Assembly (NCBI GenBank): GCA_017465155.1
Contig: JAFTWV010000126.1
Span: 1 to 39,997 of the forward strand
Origin: Clostridia bacterium
Lineage (GTDB): Bacteria > Bacillota > Clostridia > Christensenellales > Aristaeellaceae
DNA length: 39,997 bases
Reading direction: 5' to 3'
Shown one piece after another: positions 6,911 to 18,149 of this stretch (within the stretch, counting starts at the first letter, position 1; each line of letters starts with the position of its first letter). The position numbers were made by a program, and so were the translations under genes. The notes beneath the pieces are model-generated. The model was not told where the DNA came from, ran no database searches, and saw only the letters and a list, made by a program, of their open reading frames with translations.

Positions 6911-9786
6911 TTGCGCACACGAATCGTTACTCTGGTCATCCTGCTTTGCTGCATGTTCACCTTCGCCGTGGCGGAGGATGTTCAGGCGGCGCAGACGGTG
7001 GACACGCTGTATACCGCAGCAGCCAGGGCATATACGCTGCCCGTATATGCCGGTGAAGCCGTAACGACCGAAATGTCTCTCTCCCTGCCGCTGAACACAA
7101 AGGGTGAGGCAACCTTTGCCGTACCAGAGGATGGTCAGTATGAGATCTGGCTGTCCTACGTGAACACGGCAAACACCACGCTGCCTACGGAAATGACCGT
7201 CGCCATCGACGGTGAAATCCGCTTTGCTGAGATGCAGCGCGTGAAGCTGCATTCCACCTGGGTGGATGACGGCGTATTCCCCACGGATCGCTACGGCAAC
7301 GAAATTGCTACCACGCCCTATGCGGCGCAAGGCGTTAACGAGGCCGGCATCAGCGATTCCACCGGCCGCAGTGCCGATCCGATGCTCTTTGAGCTCACGG
7401 CAGGCGAGCATACCATTGCCTTTTCCGTTCAGGATGGCGGCGTGGATATCTCTGCCCTGACCCTCAAGGCGCCTGTGATGGTACCTGCCTATGTGGGCGG
7501 CGATGCTTCGGGTGACAGCATCATTGTCATCGAGGCCGAGCAGATTGCGGAGCGCAGCGAGTCCTCCATCCGCGGTGCGGGCGAGTTCAACGCGGCGCTG
7601 TCTCCCTACAACAATGATCACCGCATGATCAACTTCCTTGACGGCGCATCCTTCGATGCGGCGGGCGATACAGTGACGTGGAAATTCACGGTGGAGGAGA
7701 GCGGCTGGTATCAGCTGGGCGCCTATTACCGCCAGAGTGCCCGCGCGGACTTCCCGACCTTCGTCGACGTGTATGTGGACGGCGTGATTCCCAGCACGGA
7801 GGCGCAGACCGTGGCCTTCGACTACACGACCAGCTTCACGCACATGGTTGCCAGAACCGGCGCGGGGGAGAACATGACCCTCTATCTGGAGGCGGGCGAT
7901 CATACCCTGTCCTTCCGTATCAACGCAGAGTGCATGACTCCTGTGTATGAGACCATTGATGTACTGCTGGAGGAGATCAACGTCCTGTCCAATGACATCA
8001 AGTCCCTCATGGGCGGTGCGACGGCCGATCCCTACCGAGATTATAACATGCTGGAGAACTTCCCTGATCTGGTTGACCGGCTGAATGGCTGGGCCCAGAA
8101 GTGCGAGGATCAGGTGACTTACATCAAGCAGTTCTCGCCCATCGGAAGCGGCTCTGCGTTCTCGTCCCTGACCCTGTGTGCAGATCAGCTGCGCCGTCTG
8201 GCGGATGATCCTGAGGATCTGCCCCGCCGTATGTCCGAGTTCTCCACCGGCGCAAACTCTGCTGCCCGTATGCTGGCGCAGCAGCTGACAGATATGGCCA
8301 TCAATGATCTGTCTATTGACCAGATCTACCTGTACCAGACCGAAGCCAAGCTGCCGGCGAAGGCGAATTTCATCCAGAGCACGGCAGCGGGGATTCAGCG
8401 CTTCTTTACGTCCTTCACCAACACCGACTACACTGCCGGCAACGGTGAGGAAGGCCATCTGCAGGTCTGGATGGGCCGCAGCCGCCAGTATGTCGAGACT
8501 GTGCAGAACATGATCGACACTCAGTTTACCCCCGCTACCGGCATTGAGGTTGATATCTCCCTGATGCCCGACGCGAACAAGCTGGTACTGGCCAATGCTG
8601 CCGGTACTGCGCCGGATGTAGTGCTGAGCCTGCAGTACGTTGTGCCCAGCTACCTGAACATCCGCGGCGCGCTGTATGACCTGACGCAATTCGAGGACTT
8701 CCCGGAGGTGGCTCAGCGCTTCTCATCTGGTCTGTTCATCCCCTACATTCTGGGCGACGGTGTGTATGCCATGCCTGAGACGGTCAACTTCTGGGTCATG
8801 TTCTATCGCAAGGACATCCTGGAATCGCTCCAGATTGAAGTGCCCAACTCCATGGACGAGGTCAAGCTCATCCTGCCGGAGCTGCAGCGCCGTTCGATGA
8901 ATTTCTACTTCCCCACGGCCGGCATGGTTGGCACGAAGGTGTTCCCCGGAACGCTGCCCCTGATCCTGCAGGCCGGCGGCTCCATTTACCCCGAGACCAT
9001 CGGCGATACCACCCTTGACAGCGAGATCTCCCTCGAGGGCTTCCGCGAGATGACCGAGCTGTTCACCATCTACAACATGCCTACGGACGTTCCGTCTCCC
9101 GGCTTCTACCAGCAGTTCCGCGACGGCACGCTGCCCATCGGCATTGCTGATCTGGCCACCTACAACCTGCTGCTCAACGCCGCGCCTGAGCTGGACGGCC
9201 TGTGGGACATTGCGCTGTTCCCCGGTCTGACCAACGACGAGGGCGAGGTGCTCCGCTGGACGACCGGCGGCGCGGAAACCATGGCCATCATGTCTGCTGC
9301 GGCGGATCATGGCATGGAGGATGAGGCATGGGAGTTCCTGAAGTGGTGGTCCTCTGCAGAGGTGCAGAGCTCCTTCGGTAACCTCCTGCAGAGCACCTAT
9401 GGCTCCGAGTACATCTGGCCCACTGCCAATCAGGAAGCCTTTGCGACCCTGCCCCTGCGCTCGGCCCATAAGCAGGTCATCATTGAGCAGATGGAGTGGA
9501 TGACCGAAGCGCCCTGGGTGCTGGGAACCTACATGCTGGAGCGCGAGCTGTCCAACGCCTTCATCTCTGTGACGGCAGACGGTGTGGAAGCGCGCCGCGC
9601 CATGGACACGGCGGTCAAGCGCATTAACCGCGAGACCTACCGCAAGCTGGAGGAATTCGGCTACTACAAGGACGGCGTGATGCTGGAGGAATTCCCCACG
9701 CCGAGCGTCGAGGTTATTACGAACCTGATCGAAGAGTACAACGCGAAAAAGGCTGTTGAAGCCGCAGCAGAGGAGGGGACAGCTGA

Positions 9787-9790
<4 letters not shown>
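6911..9790 (+). CDS. Oversized sugar-binding protein with N-terminal carbohydrate-binding-like domains
   Basis: About 959 residues, twice the usual length of an ABC solute-binding protein. After a signal peptide (cleavage near FAVA|ED) come two beta-rich modules resembling CBM6/CBM35 folds. The first spans about residues 30-195 (for example [14 protein letters not shown]). The second spans about 205-355 ([15 protein letters not shown], then [18 protein letters not shown]). A helical linker (about 355-510) leads to a family-1 extracellular solute-binding domain ([49 protein letters not shown]). The TTG at 6911 is preferred because GGGGTG lies six bases upstream; a GTG at 6902 in the same frame lacks a site. 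No lipobox cysteine is evident. It overlaps the next permease by four bases (ATGA). It probably captures oligosaccharides at the surface. Confidence 0.88.
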
Positions 9791-10671
<881 letters not shown>

Positions 10672-10687
10672 GAAAGGAGGGAATCCC

Positions 10688-11554
10688 GTGGCAGTTGGCG
10701 GAACCAAGGTCAATCCGAAAAAGTTTGAAACCAGCCAGATACCGCTGTACGTGTATCTGCTTCCTCTGGCAGTGCTGATGGGCGCGCCGATCGTGTACAT
10801 CATTTGTCACGCGTTCAAGCCCATGGATGAGCTGTTCGCATTCCCCCCGAAGTTCTTCGTGAGCCACCCCTCGCTGATCAACTTCCAGAACCTGATGCAG
10901 CAGGCGGCGGCCTCTACCGTGCCCTTCTCCCGCTATGTGTTCAACTCTCTGGTAGTGACTGCGGCGGTGCTGGTGCTGGCCATCCTGATTTCCACCATGG
11001 CTGCATTCGCGCTGAGCAAGATGCGCTTCCGGCTGAAGAACATCATGATGGAGATCAATAACCTGGCGCTGATGTTCGTGGCTACGGCTGTCGTCATCCC
11101 GCGCTACCTGACCATCTCTACCATTGGCATTCTTGATACGTGGCTGGCGCACATCCTGCCGCTGATTGCAATGCCTGTGTGTCTGTTCCTGATCAAGCAG
11201 TTCATGGATCAGGTGCCGGACTCCCTTCTGGAGGCTGCGCAGCTGGAGGGAGCAGGCTCCTTCACCATCTACCTGAAGATCATCCTGCCCATGGTGAAGC
11301 CTGCCATTGCGACCGGCTGTATCCTGACCTTCCAGCAGGTGTGGAACAACACGGAAACTTCCAACCTGTTCACGTCTACTGAAAGCATCCGCACGCTGGC
11401 GTTCTATATGAACACCCTGTCCGGTGTGGGTACGGTTCAGGGTCAGGGCATGGCAGCTGCGGCAGCACTGATCATGTTTGTCCCGAATCTGGTGCTGTTC
11501 ATCATCAGCCAGTCCAGCGTTATGAATACCATGGCGCACTCTGGCCTGAAGTAA
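10688..11554 (+). CDS. Sugar ABC transporter permease (MalG/ThuG-like)
   Basis: A 288-residue permease with six predicted helices (PLYVYLLPLAVLMGAPIVYI near the start). The EAA loop is at about residues 184-203 (EAAQLEGAGSFTIYLKIILP). The GTG at 10688 is chosen because AAAGGAGGG stands seven bases upstream; an in-frame upstream start at 10637 would overlap the previous gene and has no site. It forms the second half of the first permease pair and lies 16 bases after it. Confidence 0.94.
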   Translation: MAVGGTKVNPKKFETSQIPLYVYLLPLAVLMGAPIVYIICHAFKPMDELFAFPPKFFVSHPSLINFQNLMQQAAASTVPFSRYVFNSLVVTAAVLVLAILISTMAAFALSKMRFRLKNIMMEINNLALMFVATAVVIPRYLTISTIGILDTWLAHILPLIAMPVCLFLIKQFMDQVPDSLLEAAQLEGAGSFTIYLKIILPMVKPAIATGCILTFQQVWNNTETSNLFTSTESIRTLAFYMNTLSGVGTVQGQGMAAAAALIMFVPNLVLFIISQSSVMNTMAHSGLK

Positions 11555-11566
11555 GGAGGATTGAAG

Positions 11567-13606
11567 ATGAAGAAATTTGCAGCATGGCTGCTCCTCGTCG
11601 TCCTCCTTCTGTCCGCATGCCTGACTGCACAGGCTGCGACGCCCTTCCGCACCTTCACTCTCGGCACGGATGACGACCTCATTGAGACTCAAACGGCCTA
11701 CGATCCTGTGCGTACGATGATCCGCTTTGGTGAAGAAACCCTCAAGCAGCCGCAGGATCTCCGCATGGGCCCCGATGGCAACCTCTACATCGCCGACAAC
11801 GGCAACAAGCGCATCCTCGTTGTAGACAAGGAAGGCAACTTCGTCAAGGAAATCGTCGACAAGAAGAACATGAAGTCCGCCATGGGTGTGTTCGTTGACG
11901 AAAACCTGAACGTCTACGTCGCGGATGAGAAATCCCGCGCTGTACTGGTGTATGACAAGAACGGCAAATATGTCATGGAATATGGCAAGCCGACACACCA
12001 GCTCTTTGGTGACACGGCGCCCTATGTGCCCCAGAAGGTCGTGCTGGACAAGCGCGGCAACCTCTACATCGTGTCCAAGGGCAATACCAATGGTATCGTG
12101 CAGATCAGCCCTGTGGGCGGCGGTGAGTTCCTGGGTTACTATGGCGCCAACAGCTCCCGCATTTCCCTCCTGACGCATGTGCGCCGCTTCCTTTTCGGTG
12201 AGAATTCCGATGTGGTGGCGGGCATCGTGCCGATTTCTGTCAAGAATCTGACCATCGACCAGAAGGGCATGGTCTATACCGTGACAGAGGCGGGCGATGA
12301 AAGCTCCCTGCGCCGTCTGAACGTGGCCGGCAAGAGCACCATGACGCCGGAATGGTGGATTGAGCTGAATACGTCGGTTGCGGTCAATGCTTCCGGTTCC
12401 ATCTTCACAGCCAACGCCAACGGTACCATCATGGAGTATACCTCCGAGGGTGCGCTGCTGTTTGTGTTCGGTGCCAATGATGCGCTCAGCGAGCAGCGTA
12501 TCGGTATGTTCAAGTCCGTTACGGGTATGGTGGTCGACGATGATTACACCATCTATGTTCTGGATGCGAACCTGAACAGCATTCAGGTCCTCAAACCCAC
12601 GGAGTTTACCGACCTTGTGCATCAGGCCTTCACGCTGTTCCAGCAGGGTAAGTATGCCGAGTCCAAGGCGCCGTGGACGGAAGTGCTGCGCATGAACTCC
12701 CTGTTCACCTACGCTTCCACAGGTCTTGGCGAGGCGCTTTACCGAGAGGGTGATTATGAGGAGGCCATGGAGGCCTTCCGCAACGGCGGCTACCGTCAGG
12801 GCTACTCTGACGCATGGTGGGAGCAGCGCTCCAACATGCTGCACACCAACATGTCCACCATCATCTACGTGGCTGTGGCGGTCATCGTGGTGTGGCAGAT
12901 CATCAAGCTCCTTGATCGCAAGACGGGAATCCTCAAGCCTGTGCGGTTTGTGAAGCAGAAGATTACCGGCGTGAAGCTGATTGATCAGGTGCTTTACGTC
13001 TTCCAGATGCTCCGCAATCCCTACGATGCGTGCTACGGCATCAAGCGCGAAAAGCGTGCGGGCGTGCTGTCGGCTATGATCGTACTGGTGATCTTCTTTG
13101 TGGAATTTGTGGCGAACAAGTATTTTGCCGGCTTCCTGTTCAAGACGATGCCGGACGGTTACTTTGAGCTGCTGAACGACTTCATCAGCGTCTTCGGCGT
13201 GTATGCACTGCTGACCATCTGCTGCTATCTGGTCTGCACCATCACCGACGGCGAGGCGAAGTTCCGTGACATCTTCATCACCGCCGCCTATGCGCTGGCG
13301 CCGATGATTGTGTTCCAGCCCATCAAGCTGGTGCTGTCCAATGTGCTGACGTTCAATGAGGAATTCTTCATCACCCTCATCGATGTGGTCAGCCTTGGCT
13401 GGACGGCTCTGCTGATCGTCCTGATGCTGATGTATCAGAATGACTATACGCTCAAGAAGACCTTCAAGACCATTTTCCTGACGCTGTTCTGCGTGCTGGT
13501 CGTGGTGGCTCTGATGGTAGTACTGTACATGCTGATCAGCCAGCTGGTGGACTTCATTGCGTCCATTTACGGAGAGGTGGTGTATCGCTTTGTCAAGAAA
13601 GTCTAA
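11567..13606 (+). CDS. NHL-repeat/TPR/Yip1 membrane protein of unknown function
   Basis: A 679-residue protein with an N-terminal signal or anchor (FAAWLLLVVLLLSACLTAQA). NHL-type propeller repeats fill about residues 50-350 (LKQPQDLRMGPDGNLYIADN, MGVFVDENLNVYVADEKSRA, MVVDDDYTIYVLDANLNSIQ). Two TPR-like helices follow at about 350-420 (AFTLFQQGKYAESKAPWTEV, EALYREGDYEEAMEAFRNGG), then a transmembrane helix at about 430-450. A Yip1-like domain with five or so helices completes it (VLSAMIVLVIFFVEFVANKY, then VYALLTICCYLVCTITDGEA). The first helix could end in a lipobox (LLSAC). The ATG at 11567 has AAGGAGGA six bases upstream. The propeller is predicted outside the cell. The gene overlaps the DUF5696 gene by 17 bases, implying joint function. 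Confidence 0.85.
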   Translation: MKKFAAWLLLVVLLLSACLTAQAATPFRTFTLGTDDDLIETQTAYDPVRTMIRFGEETLKQPQDLRMGPDGNLYIADNGNKRILVVDKEGNFVKEIVDKKNMKSAMGVFVDENLNVYVADEKSRAVLVYDKNGKYVMEYGKPTHQLFGDTAPYVPQKVVLDKRGNLYIVSKGNTNGIVQISPVGGGEFLGYYGANSSRISLLTHVRRFLFGENSDVVAGIVPISVKNLTIDQKGMVYTVTEAGDESSLRRLNVAGKSTMTPEWWIELNTSVAVNASGSIFTANANGTIMEYTSEGALLFVFGANDALSEQRIGMFKSVTGMVVDDDYTIYVLDANLNSIQVLKPTEFTDLVHQAFTLFQQGKYAESKAPWTEVLRMNSLFTYASTGLGEALYREGDYEEAMEAFRNGGYRQGYSDAWWEQRSNMLHTNMSTIIYVAVAVIVVWQIIKLLDRKTGILKPVRFVKQKITGVKLIDQVLYVFQMLRNPYDACYGIKREKRAGVLSAMIVLVIFFVEFVANKYFAGFLFKTMPDGYFELLNDFISVFGVYALLTICCYLVCTITDGEAKFRDIFITAAYALAPMIVFQPIKLVLSNVLTFNEEFFITLIDVVSLGWTALLIVLMLMYQNDYTLKKTFKTIFLTLFCVLVVVALMVVLYMLISQLVDFIASIYGEVVYRFVKKV

Positions 13607-16169
13607 GCTGCTTTCTCTGGTGCTGGCAGCGGTGCTGCTGTGCTCCTGCTGCCTGCCCGCCTTCGCGCAGGGCGCCCAGAGCGAGCCCGCGGCTTCCTCC
13701 AGCGTTCCTGCCGGATACACGCTGGTAGCCTCGAGCAGCCGCTTCAATCTGTACCTGCGCCAGGATACCATGGCCTTGATCGTCGAAAGCAAAGAAAATG
13801 GCCAGCTCCTGTATTCCACCGTGCAGGATCCCAATACCGGCAATAAGACCTGGAAGGGCTTCTACCAGTCCGGCGTGGTCATCGAGTATCTCGAGGACGT
13901 GAAGGATAAGCCTATTCAGGCGGATTTCATCAACAATGCCAACACCGTTACTTACGATTTTGCGGAGAATGCCTTTACTGCGCACATCAGCTACACGGAT
14001 CTGGGCATCAGCTTTGATGTGAATGTATGGCTGGATGAGGCGGGCATTCACGCGCATGTGCCTACGGACAGCATCGTAGAGACCAGGGACGAGACCTTCA
14101 TGATCGTCCTGAACGATGCTGGCGCGGAAGAACGCGTTGACATGACCAAGTACACCAAAACCGCTGAGGAGAGCGAGTTCCTGCTTACCGCGAAGGACGG
14201 CAAGGTGTATACCCTCAACAAGACCTACTACGTTTCCACCAAGGGCGATACCGTAACAGTCAAGAATGTGGACGGCACTGCACAGGTAACCGTCCCGCTG
14301 GCAGAGGGTGCTGCAGTGTCCTGCGGCGTGCAGGCGACGGATGCAGCCGGCAAAGCTGTGGAGCTGGCGGCGGCGGATGTGGTCAGCGTACAGAAGAACA
14401 TGTACGTTACCGGCACTGCCAAGGATGGCTCTGCCCTGCGGATCCCGAAGGAGAAGGTCGTTTCCATCAGCGAGTATTCCTACACCATCGCATCCATCTA
14501 TCTGTTCCCCTTCATGGGATACAGCGTGGCGGGCGAAGGGAAGGGATACATGATCATTCCCGACGGACAAGGCGCGATCGTAGGCTTCGAGGATAACGAA
14601 GGCCGTTATTCCTCGCCCTATGACAAGCAGGTCTACGGCATGAACATCGGCGTGGAGGATCAGGCGTCCTCTGATACCCGCGTACCGGCTGAGGATGTGC
14701 TGGCGCCCTTCTTCGGTATGGTGCATACGGATAAGCAGATCGCCGTATTGGGCGTGGTCGAGGGTGGCGACATTTCTACCCGCATTCAGGCTTACCCCAA
14801 CGGTGTGCGCAACCTGCCCTTTGACTGGGTGACGGCCAAGCTCACCTACCGCTTTGTGTTCAGCCAGCCCATGGGTCCCGGCGCCGGCGCCGTGGCTACC
14901 CGCAATGCCCATCGCCGTCAGTTCGACGTTATCCAGCATTTCCTGCTGGAAAGCGGCGCAACGGCCAGCTATGCAGGCCTGGCAGTGGCTTACCGCAATT
15001 ACCTGCTTGAACAGGGAACCTTCGAAAGTGCGGAGGATCGTGACTTCGACGTGCAGCTGGACTTCCTTGGTCTGGAGCGCGAAAATTTCATCCTTGGCAA
15101 GCAGGACGTGGTGATGACTACCTTCGAGCAGGCCGGAGAAATCATCGATGCACTCCACGGTAAGGGCGTTGAGAACATGAGCGCCGTTTACCGCGGCTGG
15201 CAGACCAACGGCCTGACGGGTGGTATCCCCACCGACAGCTACAGCCCGGCCCGCTCCCTTGGCGGTGCGAATGGCCTGAAGGAGCTGCGGGAAAAGGCGG
15301 AAGCCATGGGCGTAAGCTTCGCTCTTGAGGCCGACGTGCTGAGCCTGAACATCGAGACGCATCCGACCATGACTTTCAGCGCGTACAAGAAGATTACTTC
15401 CCAAACCTGGTCCAAGCCTACCTTCGGCCTGGTGTATGATACGCTGCATTACCTGACCCCGGCTGTGTCCCGCGATGTGGCGGATGGCCTGATCAGGCAG
15501 CTGACCGACGCAGACGTCAAGGGTGTATCCTTTACGGGCATCACCCAGCTGCTGGCGGACTACTACCATCAGAATGCATACCATGACAGCAGTGAGATGG
15601 CCGCGGTTTACAGCAGCATCGTCGACAAGGCAAATGACGTCATGACCACCAGCCTTGTCAGCCCCAACGCTTATCTGTGGCGTTACGCAGATGCGATCAG
15701 CGATCTGCCCATCGGCGGCAGCGATTACACCTACACCGATGCAGAGATCCCGTTCCTGACCATCGCGCTGTCTGGTCAGATTCCTTACTATGTGGAGTAT
15801 GTGAATTTCCAGGCCAATACCAAGGAATTCTTCCTGCACCTGATGGAGCAGGGGGCGCGTCCCTCCTTCCTGCTTACGTGGGAGGACCCCATCAAGCTGC
15901 AGAACTCCAACTCCTCCAGCATCTACTCCTCCAGGTACGAACTGTACGAGAGCCTGATTGTTGAGTGGTACGGCGAGCTGAAGGCGCTGTATGAGACGGT
16001 CGGCAAGGATGGTGTGATCATGGATCATGTCCGCTCCGGCGATATGGTTTGCGTCACCTGGTCCAACGGCACGAAGGTCTACCTGAACTTCGGCGACAGG
16101 GCAGCTTCCATGGACGATGTGACTCTGGAGAAACTGAGCTTTAAGGTGGTGAACGGCAATGGCAACTAA
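13590..16169 (+). CDS. DUF5696 exported protein, possible glycosidase-like TIM barrel
   Basis: About 859 residues. The N-terminal signal (LLSLVLAAVLLCSCCLPAFA) contains a possible lipobox (LCSC). Residues about 30-450 look beta-rich, like a large sandwich domain. Residues about 480-740 alternate strands and helices like a (beta/alpha)8 barrel, with segments such as VENMSAVYRGWQTNGLTGG, MGVSFALEADVLSLN, VKGVSFTGITQLLADYYHQ and DLPIGGSDYTYTDAEIPFL. A C-terminal beta segment closes it (GDMVCVTWSNGTKVYLNFG). This matches the DUF5696 family, for which I know no characterised member. The TTG at 13590 is chosen because GAGGTGG precedes it and a signal peptide begins there. It overlaps both neighbours (17 and 11 bases). 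A hydrolytic role is inference only. Confidence 0.82.
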   Translation: MSRKSKLLSLVLAAVLLCSCCLPAFAQGAQSEPAASSSVPAGYTLVASSSRFNLYLRQDTMALIVESKENGQLLYSTVQDPNTGNKTWKGFYQSGVVIEYLEDVKDKPIQADFINNANTVTYDFAENAFTAHISYTDLGISFDVNVWLDEAGIHAHVPTDSIVETRDETFMIVLNDAGAEERVDMTKYTKTAEESEFLLTAKDGKVYTLNKTYYVSTKGDTVTVKNVDGTAQVTVPLAEGAAVSCGVQATDAAGKAVELAAADVVSVQKNMYVTGTAKDGSALRIPKEKVVSISEYSYTIASIYLFPFMGYSVAGEGKGYMIIPDGQGAIVGFEDNEGRYSSPYDKQVYGMNIGVEDQASSDTRVPAEDVLAPFFGMVHTDKQIAVLGVVEGGDISTRIQAYPNGVRNLPFDWVTAKLTYRFVFSQPMGPGAGAVATRNAHRRQFDVIQHFLLESGATASYAGLAVAYRNYLLEQGTFESAEDRDFDVQLDFLGLERENFILGKQDVVMTTFEQAGEIIDALHGKGVENMSAVYRGWQTNGLTGGIPTDSYSPARSLGGANGLKELREKAEAMGVSFALEADVLSLNIETHPTMTFSAYKKITSQTWSKPTFGLVYDTLHYLTPAVSRDVADGLIRQLTDADVKGVSFTGITQLLADYYHQNAYHDSSEMAAVYSSIVDKANDVMTTSLVSPNAYLWRYADAISDLPIGGSDYTYTDAEIPFLTIALSGQIPYYVEYVNFQANTKEFFLHLMEQGARPSFLLTWEDPIKLQNSNSSSIYSSRYELYESLIVEWYGELKALYETVGKDGVIMDHVRSGDMVCVTWSNGTKVYLNFGDRAASMDDVTLEKLSFKVVNGNGN

Positions 16170-17148
16170 GAAAAAACAGCAGAATATGCAGGAGATCGCC
16201 ATCGCGCCGAAGAAACCTTCTAAGCGTGAAAAAAATCCGCACGACAAAAAGCGCCTCACCAAACGCCGTGTGCGTGAGTGGCTGTATGGCTATCTGTTCC
16301 TGTCTCCGTGGATTATTGGCGTGATCATCTTCTTCGTGTGCTCGATGGTCACTTCGCTGAATTACTCGGTGCACAAGATCATTTTTGACAATGGTGTGCA
16401 GCTCCAGCCTCTGGAGTTCTGGTACAAGAACTATGTGGACGTCTTCACCCTGGAGACGGACCTGCCGACAACGCTTGGTACCTTCACCATCAGCCTTGTG
16501 CTGCAGCTGCCCATCATCATTTCCTTCTCGCTGATTATCGCCATGCTGCTCAACAGCAAAATCCGCTGCCGTTCGCTGTTCCGCATGATCTTCTTCCTGC
16601 CGGTGATCATTGCGACCGGCCCCGTGATGACTATGCTGACTGCGCAGGGTGTGGCGACGGTTCCCATGATGAGCGACGGTTCGCTGACGGTGCTGCTGGG
16701 AGGGCTTCCGGCTTTCATCGCGGAGCCGATCACGGAGCTGTTCAATTCCCTGATTCTGATCCTGTGGAATTCGGGTATTCAGATCCTGATCTTCCTCTCC
16801 GGCCTGCAAAAGGTTTCCACCACCATGTATGAGGCGGCAAAGATCGACGGTGCGAACGGCTGGGAGTCCTTCTGGAAGATCACGCTGCCGATTCTCAAGC
16901 CCATCATTCTGCTGAACTCGGTTTACACGGTTGTGGCGCTGGCTACCGGCGGTACGAATGAGATCATCGAGCTGATCTATTCCGCCACCTACCTCACGCC
17001 GTGGACCAAGGGCTACAGCTATGGCATGGCCTTCAGCTGGATCTATACGGCGATCATCGCGGTGATCCTGATAGTCGTGTTCCTGCTCCTCAAGGAGAAG
17101 AGCGACAAGAAGGTCAAGTACGAGAAGCGTCTCGTGACGCTGCGCTAA
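16159..17148 (+). CDS. Sugar ABC transporter permease (second pair, MalF/LplB-like)
   Basis: A 329-residue permease with a basic N-terminal tail of about 40 residues (KKKQQNMQEIAIAPKKPSKR) before the first helix (GYLFLSPWIIGVIIFFVCSM). The EAA loop is at about residues 223-242 (EAAKIDGANGWESFWKITLP). The ATG overlaps the end of the DUF5696 gene by 11 bases and uses AAGGTGGTG as its ribosome binding site. It is one half of the second permease pair of the operon. Confidence 0.94.
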   Translation: MATKKKQQNMQEIAIAPKKPSKREKNPHDKKRLTKRRVREWLYGYLFLSPWIIGVIIFFVCSMVTSLNYSVHKIIFDNGVQLQPLEFWYKNYVDVFTLETDLPTTLGTFTISLVLQLPIIISFSLIIAMLLNSKIRCRSLFRMIFFLPVIIATGPVMTMLTAQGVATVPMMSDGSLTVLLGGLPAFIAEPITELFNSLILILWNSGIQILIFLSGLQKVSTTMYEAAKIDGANGWESFWKITLPILKPIILLNSVYTVVALATGGTNEIIELIYSATYLTPWTKGYSYGMAFSWIYTAIIAVILIVVFLLLKEKSDKKVKYEKRLVTLR

Positions 17149-17160
17149 GGAGGGAAGAGA

Positions 17161-18138
17161 ATGATACGTTTCAAACTGCCTCCCAAGGGCGCACGCAAGG
17201 ATTACTACAAGAAGGTTATGCTGGGCAGCAACGACCGCCGCGGCGTGGTCATGAGCATTGTGGTTTACGTGCTGCTGATCACCATCGCCTTCATCTACCT
17301 CTACCCGGTGCTCTACATGTTCTCCCGTTCCCTGATGGACAAGACGGATCTGTTGGATGCATCGGCCAAATGGATCCCCAGCTCCATCACGCTGAACAAC
17401 TATACCTCGGCCGTCGCGACGATGGATTACTGGAATTCGCTGGGCAAGAATCTGGCGATTGCCTTGTCCTCAACGCTGCTGCAGGTGTTTGTCTGCTCGC
17501 TGGTGGGTTACGGCTTTGCGCGGTACAACTTCCCGGGCAAAATGTTCTGGATGGTGATCCTGATCCTGTCCTTCCTGCTGCCCTCGCAGACCATCGCCGT
17601 GCCAAACTTCCTGCTGTTCAACTCCTTCTCGCTGGTTGACGGCACACTCAAGCCCTTCCTGATCACAGCTGCCCTGGGTCAGGGCTTCAAGAGCTGCCTG
17701 TGCATCCTGATCTTCTACAACTTCCATCGTCAGGTGCCCCAATCCCTGATTGAAGCGGCAGAAATCGATGGCGCGGGCCATATCAAGGCATACTTCCAGA
17801 TTGCCGTTCCGCTGTCTGCGGCGGCCATCGTGGTCGTGACGCTGTTCTCCTTCGTGTGGTACTGGAACGAGGTTGACCTTGTACGTACCTATCTGGGCAG
17901 CACCAACGACCGAAACAAGGGTCTGACCACGCTGATGCTTGAGCTGAATAAGTTCGAGGACAGCTACAATGCCGTGTACGCCACGCATGCGCAGAGCGCT
18001 ACATCCACCAACCGCCTGAACGACGCCATCAAAATGGCCGGTACAATGCTCTCCATTGCGCCGATGATGCTGATGTACTTCTTCCTGCAGAAGCAGTTCG
18101 TCGAATCTGTTGACAAGGCCGGTATTACGGGCGAGTAA
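17161..18138 (+). CDS. Sugar ABC transporter permease (second pair, MalG/LplC-like)
   Basis: A 325-residue permease, first helix near residues 30-52 (GVVMSIVVYVLLITIAFIYL), and an EAA loop at about residues 200-220 (EAAEIDGAGHIKAYFQIAVP). It starts 12 bases after the previous permease with AAGGAGGG upstream. A long loop near the C-terminus (about residues 245-290, with TYLGSTNDRNKGLTTLMLEL) is typical of this subtype. A hairpin in the following gap separates it from the second binding protein. Confidence 0.94.
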   Translation: MIRFKLPPKGARKDYYKKVMLGSNDRRGVVMSIVVYVLLITIAFIYLYPVLYMFSRSLMDKTDLLDASAKWIPSSITLNNYTSAVATMDYWNSLGKNLAIALSSTLLQVFVCSLVGYGFARYNFPGKMFWMVILILSFLLPSQTIAVPNFLLFNSFSLVDGTLKPFLITAALGQGFKSCLCILIFYNFHRQVPQSLIEAAEIDGAGHIKAYFQIAVPLSAAAIVVVTLFSFVWYWNEVDLVRTYLGSTNDRNKGLTTLMLELNKFEDSYNAVYATHAQSATSTNRLNDAIKMAGTMLSIAPMMLMYFFLQKQFVESVDKAGITGE

Positions 18139-18149
18139 GGCTTGCACGT

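Noticed and set aside
5831-8689. 952-codon open frame on the minus strand
   Set aside because: It is antisense to the GH43 and binding-protein genes. Its sequence is rich in Arg, His and Gln, typical of a codon shadow, and has no recognisable domain.
13593-16262. 889-codon open frame on the minus strand
   Set aside because: Antisense shadow of the DUF5696 gene, with no ribosome binding site or domain.
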